From SFWF01 sp045537915 (lineage in GTDB: Bacteria > Bacillota > Clostridia > Oscillospirales > Acutalibacteraceae), in the NCBI GenBank assembly GCA_045537915.1, contig JAZSQK010000011.1, positions 70,654 to 134,653 on the forward strand: a stretch of DNA of 64,000 bases, given 5' to 3'. The notes under the pieces are model-generated. The model was not told the origin of the DNA. It saw nothing but the letters and a program-made list of their open reading frames with translations, and ran no database searches. The translations under genes were made by a program, and so were the position numbers. Shown here piece by piece: positions 57,504-64,000 of this stretch. Position 1 is the first letter of the stretch; every line of letters begins with the position of its first letter.

Positions 57504-58634
57504 GTGTCCTGTGTAAAGATTTTTCACACCGCAGACCTGCATATCGGCGCCGAGTGTTCCTATCTCGGAGGCTTAGCTGAGGCCAGACGTTACGAAGTGG
57601 CTTCGGTTTTTGGTCGTATGGTCGGTTTTTGTCAAAAGGAGGGTGTCGAGGTTTGTCTTATTTGCGGCGACCTTTTTGACAGCAACTCTGCGGCAAAAAC
57701 CTTCTCGGCATCGGTTCTGGAATATATAGCCTCGGCACCCGAAGTGAAATTTATGTATGTGGCAGGAAATCACGATCCTCTTGATTCCTCTTCTGCCTTT
57801 TTAGGCGCCACTCTACCCTCAAACCTTTATGTCTTTGGTACAGAATATGAGGTTAAGGAATTTCCTACGCTTAATCTTCGGGTAATCGGTCGCTCCTTTG
57901 CCCATTCATCACAGGAGGCCTGTGAATTCACAAAGCTTCTGCCTCAGGACAATATGATAAATATTATGCTGCTTCACGCCGATTTGGGCGCTGATAAAAA
58001 CAGCCCTTATAACCCTATAGGAAGAGATTTTGTGGAAAATTCAGGGGTGGATTATCTCGCCCTCGGTCATATACATAAGAGAACAGGAATTTCAAAAATG
58101 GGGGGCACCTATCTGGCATACCCCGGTTGTCCCGAAGGACAGGGCTTTGACGAGGACGGAATAAAAGGAGCTTACTGTGGGCTTCTTTCAAAGGACTCTT
58201 GCGAACTTTCCTTTGTCCCCTTATCACGCAGAGTTCACAGAATTGAAAAAATAGATATAAGCGACGCCGCCTCAACCCTTGATGCTGCAAATATCATACT
58301 TGATAAGCTCTCTGCCGCCTATGGAGAACAGTTTGCGGAGCAGCTTTATAAGATAATTCTAACGGGAAAATTGCAAGAGGATGTTGTCATAAACCAGGCA
58401 GAGCTTCTGCAGATGCTTTCTGACAGGCTTTATTTTGTCAAGCTTAAAAACACCGCCCGTAAGGCCTTCGACCTTGAACTTCTGAAAAATGAAAACTCAC
58501 TCAAGGGTATCTTTGTCAGAAAAATGCTCGAAAAGATATCTTTAGTAGATGACTCGGATAAAAAATTATATGAGTCTGCCCTTTATATAGGGCTTTCGGC
58601 TTTTGAATCGGAGGTGGCTTACATTGAAGATTAA
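57504..58634 (+). CDS. SbcD/YhaO-like DNA exonuclease (metallophosphoesterase)
   Basis: A 376-residue calcineurin-like phosphoesterase of the Mre11/SbcD family. All metal motifs are present: FHTADLHIG, ICGDLFDSN, VAGNHDPLD, MLLHADLG and LALGHIHKR. It would cut DNA ends or hairpins together with an SMC-like ATPase partner. The GTG start at 57504 follows GGAGG. The downstream ATPase overlaps by 11 bases. The pair resembles YhaO-YhaN of Bacillus rather than SbcD-SbcC, since the partner carries membrane helices. Confidence 0.9.
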   Translation: MSCVKIFHTADLHIGAECSYLGGLAEARRYEVASVFGRMVGFCQKEGVEVCLICGDLFDSNSAAKTFSASVLEYIASAPEVKFMYVAGNHDPLDSSSAFLGATLPSNLYVFGTEYEVKEFPTLNLRVIGRSFAHSSQEACEFTKLLPQDNMINIMLLHADLGADKNSPYNPIGRDFVENSGVDYLALGHIHKRTGISKMGGTYLAYPGCPEGQGFDEDGIKGAYCGLLSKDSCELSFVPLSRRVHRIEKIDISDAASTLDAANIILDKLSAAYGEQFAEQLYKIILTGKLQEDVVINQAELLQMLSDRLYFVKLKNTARKAFDLELLKNENSLKGIFVRKMLEKISLVDDSDKKLYESALYIGLSAFESEVAYIED

Positions 58635-60972
58635 CTCCTTAAACATAGCCTCCTTTGGAAAATTTAAAGACTTTAAAATAGATTTTTCCGACGGTTTTAA
58701 TCTTATTTACGGAGAAAATGAAGCCGGAAAATCTACAATTATGGCATTTATAAAAATGATGTTTTACGGCAACAGCGGTAAATCCTCCGATATTGAAAAA
58801 AATCCAAGAAAGAAATATCTTCCTTGGGATACTTCCCTTATGGCAGGAAGCATCGACTTTACCCATAACGGTTATGATTACCGTCTCGAACGGGAATTTA
58901 AAGGCTCTAACGCAACCGACAGAATTGTGCTTAAAAACCTTACCCTCGACCGCACTGAATCCCTTTCGGGAAAAAGCGATGTCGGTTCAGAGATTTTTGG
59001 GCTTAGTATTGCCGCCTTTGAAAAAAGCGTTTTTGTAGGCGGCCTCGGAGCACCTGAAAAGAATTCGGCTGCCGAGGGAGAAATCAGTTCAAAACTTTCA
59101 AATATCGCCACCACGGGAGATGAAGATGTCTCGGCAGAACAGGTTTCTTCAAGACTTAAAAAGGCAAAGGAAGCTTTAATGTCGAGAAGTGGAAAAATCG
59201 GCGCTTATGATAAGGCTTCAGCACAGCTTTCGGAGCTTAATTTACAAATAAAGGCAGCCGCCGATGCAGAAAGCAAGGCTCGGACAATAGAATCGGAAAT
59301 TGCCGAGAAAGAAACCGAACTTGCACAGGTAAGCGCCAAGGGCAACCGTTGCTTTGAAATTATGAAAAAGGCTGAGCTTTTTAAGAAAAAGGCAAATCTT
59401 GAGATATTTATTGAGGCTGCAGAGCAAAAGGCCAGCGCTCTCAAGTCTCTTACCCTACCCGACCAAACGGTTGTAACAAAAGAGTATACAGACGCCTTAA
59501 AAAAGACAAAGCAGGACCTTGACAACTGTGCAAAACAGCTTGAGGAAAAACTCGAAGAAGAAGGACAGATAAAGCAACAGCTTCAAAGCCTTACCTCCTC
59601 TTTTGATGAGGCTCTTTTAGCCTCCTTGCTCGAGCAGAAAGCATCCTTGCAAACCCGTCTTTTGGAGCTTAAATCAGAACAGGAGTCCTTGAGACAGACC
59701 TCTGATACACGAAAAGCAGAAAGAGGCGGTTCAAAAATAAAACCGATACTCATAATATCAGGTCTTATACTTGCCCTTATCTGTGGAATTTCAGCCGCCC
59801 TATCATTCAGTTTTTTCACAACCGCCTATCTGCCGATTTTCATTATAGAGGTTTTAGGAGCTGTTATTGGTCTTATTCTTCTTATTGTTGGCATTATTTT
59901 AAAGAATAATTCAAAAGAAGAAACCCCAAACAATATAGCATTGCAGAATAAACTGACATCAGATATTGAGCAAATGCAAGATAAATATTCCGAAATCAGC
60001 GAACATATAAATTCCCTGCTTGTTGAGAAGAACACAAACAAGGCTTTATATGAGGCACGACAGTCCGAACTTCTCAAAAAGCAGGAAGCAGTTTTAGATG
60101 CCAAAAACCAACTTTTTGATATAAAGGAAAGGCTTTCGAGGCTTTGCGAGCCCTTCGGTTCTGTCACAGATATCGAAAAAATTATCTCAGAGATTGAAGG
60201 CAAACTGTCAACTATTTCTTCGGCAGAGATAAAATATAATCTTGCCGCTGACGGTACAAACTGTCAAAGCTTAGAGGAGGCTAAAGCTCGGCTTGAAGCC
60301 TTAAGTTCAGACTGCGCACTGAAGAATCTTTCGGCAGACGAGGTTTCTTCAGCCAAGGACGAATTCAAAAGGCATACCGATATCTCCTCAAGGCTCAGAG
60401 AGGAATTAGCTCTCTTAAAGGGTCAGCTTAAAACTGTTTTGGAATCGGGACAAACCCTTCCCGTGCTCGAGGCAAAAAAGGCAGAGCTGGAAGAAAAGCT
60501 TTCTTCTCAAAAGGAATTTTGCGATGCAGTTGATATTGCAGCCGAGACCCTGACCGAGAGCTTTGCCGCCGTAAGACAAAGCTTTTCTACTGTTTTAGAA
60601 GAGAAAACTTCGAGGATTTTCGAGGGCCTTACCGATAAGGCTTATTCCTCTGTTGACATATCAAAGGAGCTTGACATAAGCGTTAACAAGCAAGGAGTCT
60701 TCGGCACAAAGGATTGGCAATATTTAAGCTCGGGAACTCAGGATCAGGCATATCTTTCTCTGCGTCTTGCCTTGACAGAGCTTATGAGCGAAGATGAGGC
60801 TTTACCTGTTGTTATGGATGATGTTCTTGCGCAGTATGATGACACCAGAAGTGACCGTGCAATGAGCTTTTTAAATGGGTTTTCGAGCGGACACCAGATA
60901 ATCTTATTTACCTGCCACGAAAATGTTAAAAATTTAGCTGAAAAGCTTAATATTAAAACAATAAACTTGTAA
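58624..60972 (+). CDS. YhaN/SbcC-like SMC ATPase with a central membrane hairpin
   Basis: A 782-residue AAA/ABC-type ATPase of the Rad50/SbcC class. Walker A is LIYGENEAGKSTIMAFIK near residue 37, the ABC signature LSSGTQDQAYLSLRLAL near 702, and Walker B LPVVMDDVLAQYDD near 728. Long coiled coils lie between (about 175-360 and 440-680). In the middle, about residues 372-430, are two hydrophobic helices (IKPILIISGLILALICGIS and FIIEVLGAVIGLILLIVGII), so the coil tip is membrane-inserted, as in YhaN. The TTG start at 58624 follows GGAGG inside the nuclease gene. Length is short for SbcC. galM follows ten bases later. Confidence 0.88.
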   Translation: MKINSLNIASFGKFKDFKIDFSDGFNLIYGENEAGKSTIMAFIKMMFYGNSGKSSDIEKNPRKKYLPWDTSLMAGSIDFTHNGYDYRLEREFKGSNATDRIVLKNLTLDRTESLSGKSDVGSEIFGLSIAAFEKSVFVGGLGAPEKNSAAEGEISSKLSNIATTGDEDVSAEQVSSRLKKAKEALMSRSGKIGAYDKASAQLSELNLQIKAAADAESKARTIESEIAEKETELAQVSAKGNRCFEIMKKAELFKKKANLEIFIEAAEQKASALKSLTLPDQTVVTKEYTDALKKTKQDLDNCAKQLEEKLEEEGQIKQQLQSLTSSFDEALLASLLEQKASLQTRLLELKSEQESLRQTSDTRKAERGGSKIKPILIISGLILALICGISAALSFSFFTTAYLPIFIIEVLGAVIGLILLIVGIILKNNSKEETPNNIALQNKLTSDIEQMQDKYSEISEHINSLLVEKNTNKALYEARQSELLKKQEAVLDAKNQLFDIKERLSRLCEPFGSVTDIEKIISEIEGKLSTISSAEIKYNLAADGTNCQSLEEAKARLEALSSDCALKNLSADEVSSAKDEFKRHTDISSRLREELALLKGQLKTVLESGQTLPVLEAKKAELEEKLSSQKEFCDAVDIAAETLTESFAAVRQSFSTVLEEKTSRIFEGLTDKAYSSVDISKELDISVNKQGVFGTKDWQYLSSGTQDQAYLSLRLALTELMSEDEALPVVMDDVLAQYDDTRSDRAMSFLNGFSSGHQIILFTCHENVKNLAEKLNIKTINL

Positions 60973-60982
60973 GGAGAAGACT

Positions 60983-62026
60983 ATGATTACTACAAGACCC
61001 TTCGGCGTTACAAACAAGGGAGAGGCGGCTACCCTATATACCCTCTCTAACTCAAAGGCTTCGGTTTCTGTAACCGATTTCGGTGCAACACTCGTTAGCT
61101 TTATCGTTCCCGACAAAAACGGTGTTATGACCGATATCGTGCTCGGGTATGACGATGCTGCAGGCTACGATAACGGAAGGGCACCCTATCTCGGCGCTAC
61201 TGTAGGACGCTTTGGTAATAGAATTGCGGGCGGAAAATTTACTCTTAACGGAGTTGAATATACCCTACCCAAAACCAACAACGGTAAAAATTGTCTGCAC
61301 GGCGGTGTCGATGGTTTCAGCTTCAGAATGTATGAAATGAAGACCGGGGATAACTGGATTGAGGGCTCTATTGTTTCTCCTGACGGTGAAGAAGGCTTTC
61401 CCGGAACAATGAACTTTACGGTAAGATATACCCTTAATGACTCTCATCTTGAAATCGAATATTTTGCTGACAGTGACAAGGATACCGTAGCAACCTTCAC
61501 AAACCACTCCTATTTCAACCTTAACGGCGCTACAAGCAAAAAGAACATACTCAACCACACCCTTCAGATTGAAGCTGACGCTCGTTGTGTCAGCAACGAG
61601 GACGCTCTTTTCATCGGCGCTATCCTACCGGTCAGAGATACCGTTTATGACTTTAGAAAACCTACTCTTTTAAAGGATAGGCTTTTAAGCGGCGACCCCG
61701 CTCTTGAAATATCAGGCGGCGGTATAGATAACTACTTTGTATCCAAGGCTAAAAGCGATGGGCTTTATTATAACTCTGCCATTTACTGCGCAGACAACGG
61801 TATAAGCCTTGAGTGCTACACTGACCAGGTCGGCGTTCTCTTCTACTCCGGCACCTTCCTTGAGGCAGTCGGAAAGCAGGGGGTTAAATACGGCAGATTT
61901 GACGGTATGTGTCTTGAAACCCAAGGATATCCCGATTCTCCGAATATTCCTTATGTACCCTCTGCAGTACTGAGAGCCGGAGAAAAATATTACTCAAAGA
62001 CCATTTATAAGGCAAGTGTAAAATAA
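60983..62026 (+). CDS. galM: Aldose 1-epimerase (galactose mutarotase)
   Basis: A 347-residue canonical GalM. It shows FGATLVSFIVPDKNGVMTDIVLGYD, ATVGRFGNRIAGGKFTLNGVEY with the substrate Arg, NNGKNCLHGGVDGF with the first His, TNHSYFNLNG with the second His, and CLETQGYPDSPN with the catalytic Glu. It converts beta- to alpha-D-galactose or glucose. It begins ten bases after the yhaN-like gene with an AAGGAG site, so it is probably co-transcribed though functionally unrelated. A terminator follows. Confidence 0.95.
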   Translation: MITTRPFGVTNKGEAATLYTLSNSKASVSVTDFGATLVSFIVPDKNGVMTDIVLGYDDAAGYDNGRAPYLGATVGRFGNRIAGGKFTLNGVEYTLPKTNNGKNCLHGGVDGFSFRMYEMKTGDNWIEGSIVSPDGEEGFPGTMNFTVRYTLNDSHLEIEYFADSDKDTVATFTNHSYFNLNGATSKKNILNHTLQIEADARCVSNEDALFIGAILPVRDTVYDFRKPTLLKDRLLSGDPALEISGGGIDNYFVSKAKSDGLYYNSAIYCADNGISLECYTDQVGVLFYSGTFLEAVGKQGVKYGRFDGMCLETQGYPDSPNIPYVPSAVLRAGEKYYSKTIYKASVK

Positions 62027-62037
62027 AAAAACACGAT

Positions 62038-62080
62038 AAAAAAAGAGCTTCGACAGTTTTTACTGTTGAAGCTCTTTTTT
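62038..62080. terminator. Bidirectional terminator between galM and nagB
   Basis: AAAGAGCTTCGACAGT pairs with CTGTTGAAGCTCTTT, one G-T pair, flanked by A and T tracts. Confidence 0.93.
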
Positions 62081-62082
62081 AA

Positions 62083-62814
62083 TTAAAACGGATATGCATC
62101 CTTGTCACAAATAAGTGTTACATCGGGGTGGAACTGGAGAATTGATGCGGGAACCTGAGGATCAACGGGACCCCAGAAGGTCTTTTTAAGGATTTCCTTC
62201 TTATCTGCTCCCGTTACAACCATAACAATTTTTTTAGCCGCCATTATGGTTCCGATTCCCATTGTGAAGGCCGCTCTCGGTACTTCATCGGCAGAAGCAA
62301 AAAAGCGCTTGTTTGCATCAATTGTCATTTCGGTAAGTTTTACCTCGTGTGTCATATCGGGGAAATAGTCATCAGGCTCATTAAAGCCGATATGTCCGTC
62401 GTGACCGATTCCGAGAAGCTGAAGGTCAACTCCGCCCCACTCTTCAATCTTTGCCTCGTAGTCTTTGCACATAGCCTCAACATCCTCGGCAAGTCCCAGA
62501 GGAACAATTGTATTCTCGGGTTTAATTGAAATATGGTTAAATAGGTTATCCTGCATAAACTTGCGGTAGCTCTGCTCGTGTGTCGGCGCCAAGCCCTTAT
62601 ATTCGTCAAGATTTGCCGAACGTACACGGGTAAAATCTATTTTACCATTCTTTTCCCTCTCTATAAGTTCTCTGTAAAGCGGAAGGGGTGTTGAGCCTGT
62701 TGCAAGGCCTATAACACAAGCGGGTTTTTTAGCAATTTCAGCCTCAAAAACATCTGCGGCAAGTTTTCCAACCTCGGCAGGATTTTCAGCCACAATAACT
62801 CTTGTATGTAACAT
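62083..62814 (-). CDS. nagB: Glucosamine-6-phosphate deaminase
   Basis: A 243-residue enzyme converting glucosamine-6-phosphate to fructose-6-phosphate and ammonia. Signatures are VIGLATGSTPLPLYREL for the phosphate loop, SANLDEYKGL with the catalytic Asp, LLGIGHDGHIGFNEP with the His/Glu catalytic residues, and TMGIGTIMAAKKIVMVVTG. The ATG at 62814 was chosen since AAAAGG lies nine bases upstream; two earlier in-frame codons are too close. It is shorter than the E. coli enzyme and lacks its C-terminal allosteric tail, as in other Firmicutes. nagA is not in the window. Confidence 0.95.
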   Translation of the reverse strand: MLHTRVIVAENPAEVGKLAADVFEAEIAKKPACVIGLATGSTPLPLYRELIEREKNGKIDFTRVRSANLDEYKGLAPTHEQSYRKFMQDNLFNHISIKPENTIVPLGLAEDVEAMCKDYEAKIEEWGGVDLQLLGIGHDGHIGFNEPDDYFPDMTHEVKLTEMTIDANKRFFASADEVPRAAFTMGIGTIMAAKKIVMVVTGADKKEILKKTFWGPVDPQVPASILQFHPDVTLICDKDAYPF

Positions 62815-62838
62815 AATCATCAACCTTTTCTAAAATAT

Positions 62839-62867
62839 ATTTTAATTTTAGCAAAGGTAAAATTCAA
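62839..62867 (-). promoter_or_regulatory. Promoter for nagB
   Basis: On the minus strand TTGAAT (62862-62867) and TAAAAT (62839-62844) are 17 bases apart. The -35 overlaps the stop of the upstream metallo-beta-lactamase-fold gene. Confidence 0.5.
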
Positions 62868-63487
62868 AGTAAAGTTATCGAGTCATTTATTACGGGAATA
62901 TACAGAACATTATCATTTTTCACAGTGTTTTCCACCGCTTCCCAAATTCCGTAGGGGTCTGCATTTCTATTAGGCATATGCACCAATATAATTGCTTTAG
63001 CCCCCTTTGATAGCGTCTTTTCCCAAATATGTCTTCTACTGGCAAAAGCAAAGGGCAGTATCATAACATCAGGCTTTGGCAGATCTTGTTTTGAAAGCAG
63101 GTCGTTGGGAGATGCATCTCCACCGAACCAAACACACTTCTCCCCTTGAATTATAAAACTCGTATGCTCTATATCGGGTTTACCAATATGACGGGTTTTT
63201 ACGGGAGTAATCAATGTATTTCCAAACCTTAATGAAGAAGAGCACTCAGGTCCTATAGTGGACCTGAGTGTCTCAAGTTTATAAAGTTCGGCAAAGGACT
63301 CATCATAATGGTCCTCATGTTCATGCGTAAACGCCAGTATATCGGGAGGGTTTGAAATGAGCTCCTCTCTTATACTTTCAGGTGTTTTCTCGTATGGAAA
63401 AACCTCTTTTGATACCCCGTCCAACAAAACGGAAATTCCATTCATTATAAGGAGTACCCCGGCGTTTGCAGTTCGCCTTATTATCAT
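62864..63487 (-). CDS. Metallo-beta-lactamase-fold hydrolase (UlaG-like)
   Basis: A 207-residue metal-dependent hydrolase of the beta-lactamase fold. The key motif is FTHEHEDHYDE (HxHxDH type, with Glu in the middle), followed by GPECSSSLR and TRHIGKPDIEHTSFII, then VWFGGDASPN carrying the next Asp ligand, and ILVHMPNRNADPYG. It is small and resembles UlaG-like or YycJ-like hydrolases that act on phosphodiesters or lactones; no substrate is assigned. Its ATG shares one base with the stop of the E1-beta gene upstream, so both are co-transcribed. It begins right after a region of much higher G+C. Confidence 0.82.
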   Translation of the reverse strand: MIIRRTANAGVLLIMNGISVLLDGVSKEVFPYEKTPESIREELISNPPDILAFTHEHEDHYDESFAELYKLETLRSTIGPECSSSLRFGNTLITPVKTRHIGKPDIEHTSFIIQGEKCVWFGGDASPNDLLSKQDLPKPDVMILPFAFASRRHIWEKTLSKGAKAIILVHMPNRNADPYGIWEAVENTVKNDNVLYIPVINDSITLL

Positions 63488-64000
63488 TATACGCCCTGTT
63501 TTGCTCTACGGAGAGCCTCTGCCTCGGTACAGCCGTTTTCAACAACGTGACCACTGAGGGGAACAATCTTCTCGTGGATAGCATCGATTATCCAGCCTGC
63601 CTGCGGGAAGAAGAACTCGTCGAACTCGAAAGGAGGTGTGATCCAGTTGCGTGCACCGAGCACAACAGGAGGTGCATCAAGATCGTCGAAGCACAGCTCT
63701 GTAATGTTCTTGGCTACATCGTTCAGGAACGAGCCTCTTGCACATGCGTCAGAGACAAGCAGGACACGGCCGGTCTTGCGGACGGACTCGAGAATCTTGG
63801 TGTAGTCCAGCGGAGACAGGGAGTGCAGGTTGATGATGTCTGCTTCCATGCCGTACTTTTCGGACAGGGTCTTAGCGGCCTCAACTGCACGATAGAGAAC
63901 TGCGCCGACAGTCAGAATGGTGATGTCCTTACCGTCGCGGACCTTGTTGGTATCGCCGATGGTAATTTCATAACGCTCAGCAGGTACGCCGCCCTCGTGG
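63487..64000 (-). CDS. 2-oxoacid dehydrogenase E1 component beta subunit, 5' end cut by window edge
   Basis: 171 codons remain of a thiamine-diphosphate enzyme subunit (PdhB/AcoB type). It reads HEGGVPAERYEITIGDTNKVRDGKDITILTVG, then AVEAAKTLSEKYGMEADIINLHSLSPLDYTKILESVRKTGRVLLV, typical of the transketolase C-terminal domain that binds the lipoyl partner, and ends with an extended tail, FFPQAGWIIDAIHEKIVPL onward. The usual internal ATG reading at 63849 is not the true start because the frame stays open to the edge. G+C and codon choice are clearly higher than in its neighbours, which suggests strong expression or a different origin. Pyruvate, acetoin and branched-chain oxoacids are all possible substrates. 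Confidence 0.82.
   Translation of the reverse strand, partial: HEGGVPAERYEITIGDTNKVRDGKDITILTVGAVLYRAVEAAKTLSEKYGMEADIINLHSLSPLDYTKILESVRKTGRVLLVSDACARGSFLNDVAKNITELCFDDLDAPPVVLGARNWITPPFEFDEFFFPQAGWIIDAIHEKIVPLSGHVVENGCTEAEALRRAKQGV

Overview
This window reads as chromosome of a low-to-mid GC, spore-forming member of the Clostridia, most likely an Oscillospiraceae/Ruminococcaceae-type gut anaerobe. The evidence is an uninterrupted sigK-like sporulation sigma factor, RNase Y, DivIVA and YfhO-type proteins, rubrerythrin, ArgR, AzlCD, a DUF951 protein, strong AGGAGG-type ribosome binding sites, TTGACA/TATAAT promoters with 17-base spacers and frequent TTG/GTG starts. The genus cannot be fixed from the sequence alone.

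Positions 1-11.6 kb hold a ten-gene minus-strand catabolic operon, driven from a promoter near 10.67 kb and divergent from an AraC-type regulator. In transcription order it encodes a fucose/arabinose-isomerase-like protein, a GlcD-like FAD oxidase, a two-cluster Fe-S protein, a class II aldolase, a PfkB kinase, an IolB-like isomerase, an aldose-epimerase-like protein, a DUF4867 protein, an FGGY kinase and a fused EtfB-EtfA that runs off the left edge. It looks like a sugar, polyol or sugar-acid pathway whose oxidation step feeds electrons to its own ETF. The substrate is unknown and this is the best candidate here for an undescribed system.

Positions 11.6-25.5 kb are a mosaic of single genes. 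They are an amidohydrolase fused to a GNAT-like acyltransferase, rny, a GH110-like alpha-galactosidase, a type Ic aspartate aminotransferase, secD-secF, an orphan PqqD plus HPr-kinase-like pair, tRNA-Arg(CCT) followed by an odd CCA-ended structured stretch, a SIS-domain isomerase, an archaeal-type triose-phosphate isomerase beside yjbQ, and a second AraC regulator facing a decayed Gfo/Idh/MocA oxidoreductase.

Positions 25.8-45.3 kb are mostly housekeeping. They hold yajC-tgt-queA, the lysine/diaminopimelate operon asd-dapA-dapB, a BlaI/BlaR1-type regulatory pair with two clear operators, a PlsC-like acyltransferase with a zinc ribbon, and a ten-gene minus-strand operon nusB-xseA-xseB-ispA-dxs-tlyA-nadK-argR-recN-tyrS, divergent from a DivIVA-domain gene.

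Positions 45.3-64 kb contain yfhO and yfbR-birA from interlocked divergent promoters, rubrerythrin, sigK, and an FAD/Rieske oxidoreductase whose ribosome binding site is buried in a hairpin. The minus-strand run DUF951-prfA-sua5/coaE fusion-M18 peptidase-azlC-azlD follows, then a YhaO/YhaN-type SbcCD pair with galM, then nagB, a metallo-beta-lactamase-fold protein and the truncated end of a 2-oxoacid dehydrogenase E1-beta gene that is visibly richer in G+C than its neighbours. No insertion sequence, prophage, CRISPR array or rRNA was seen.
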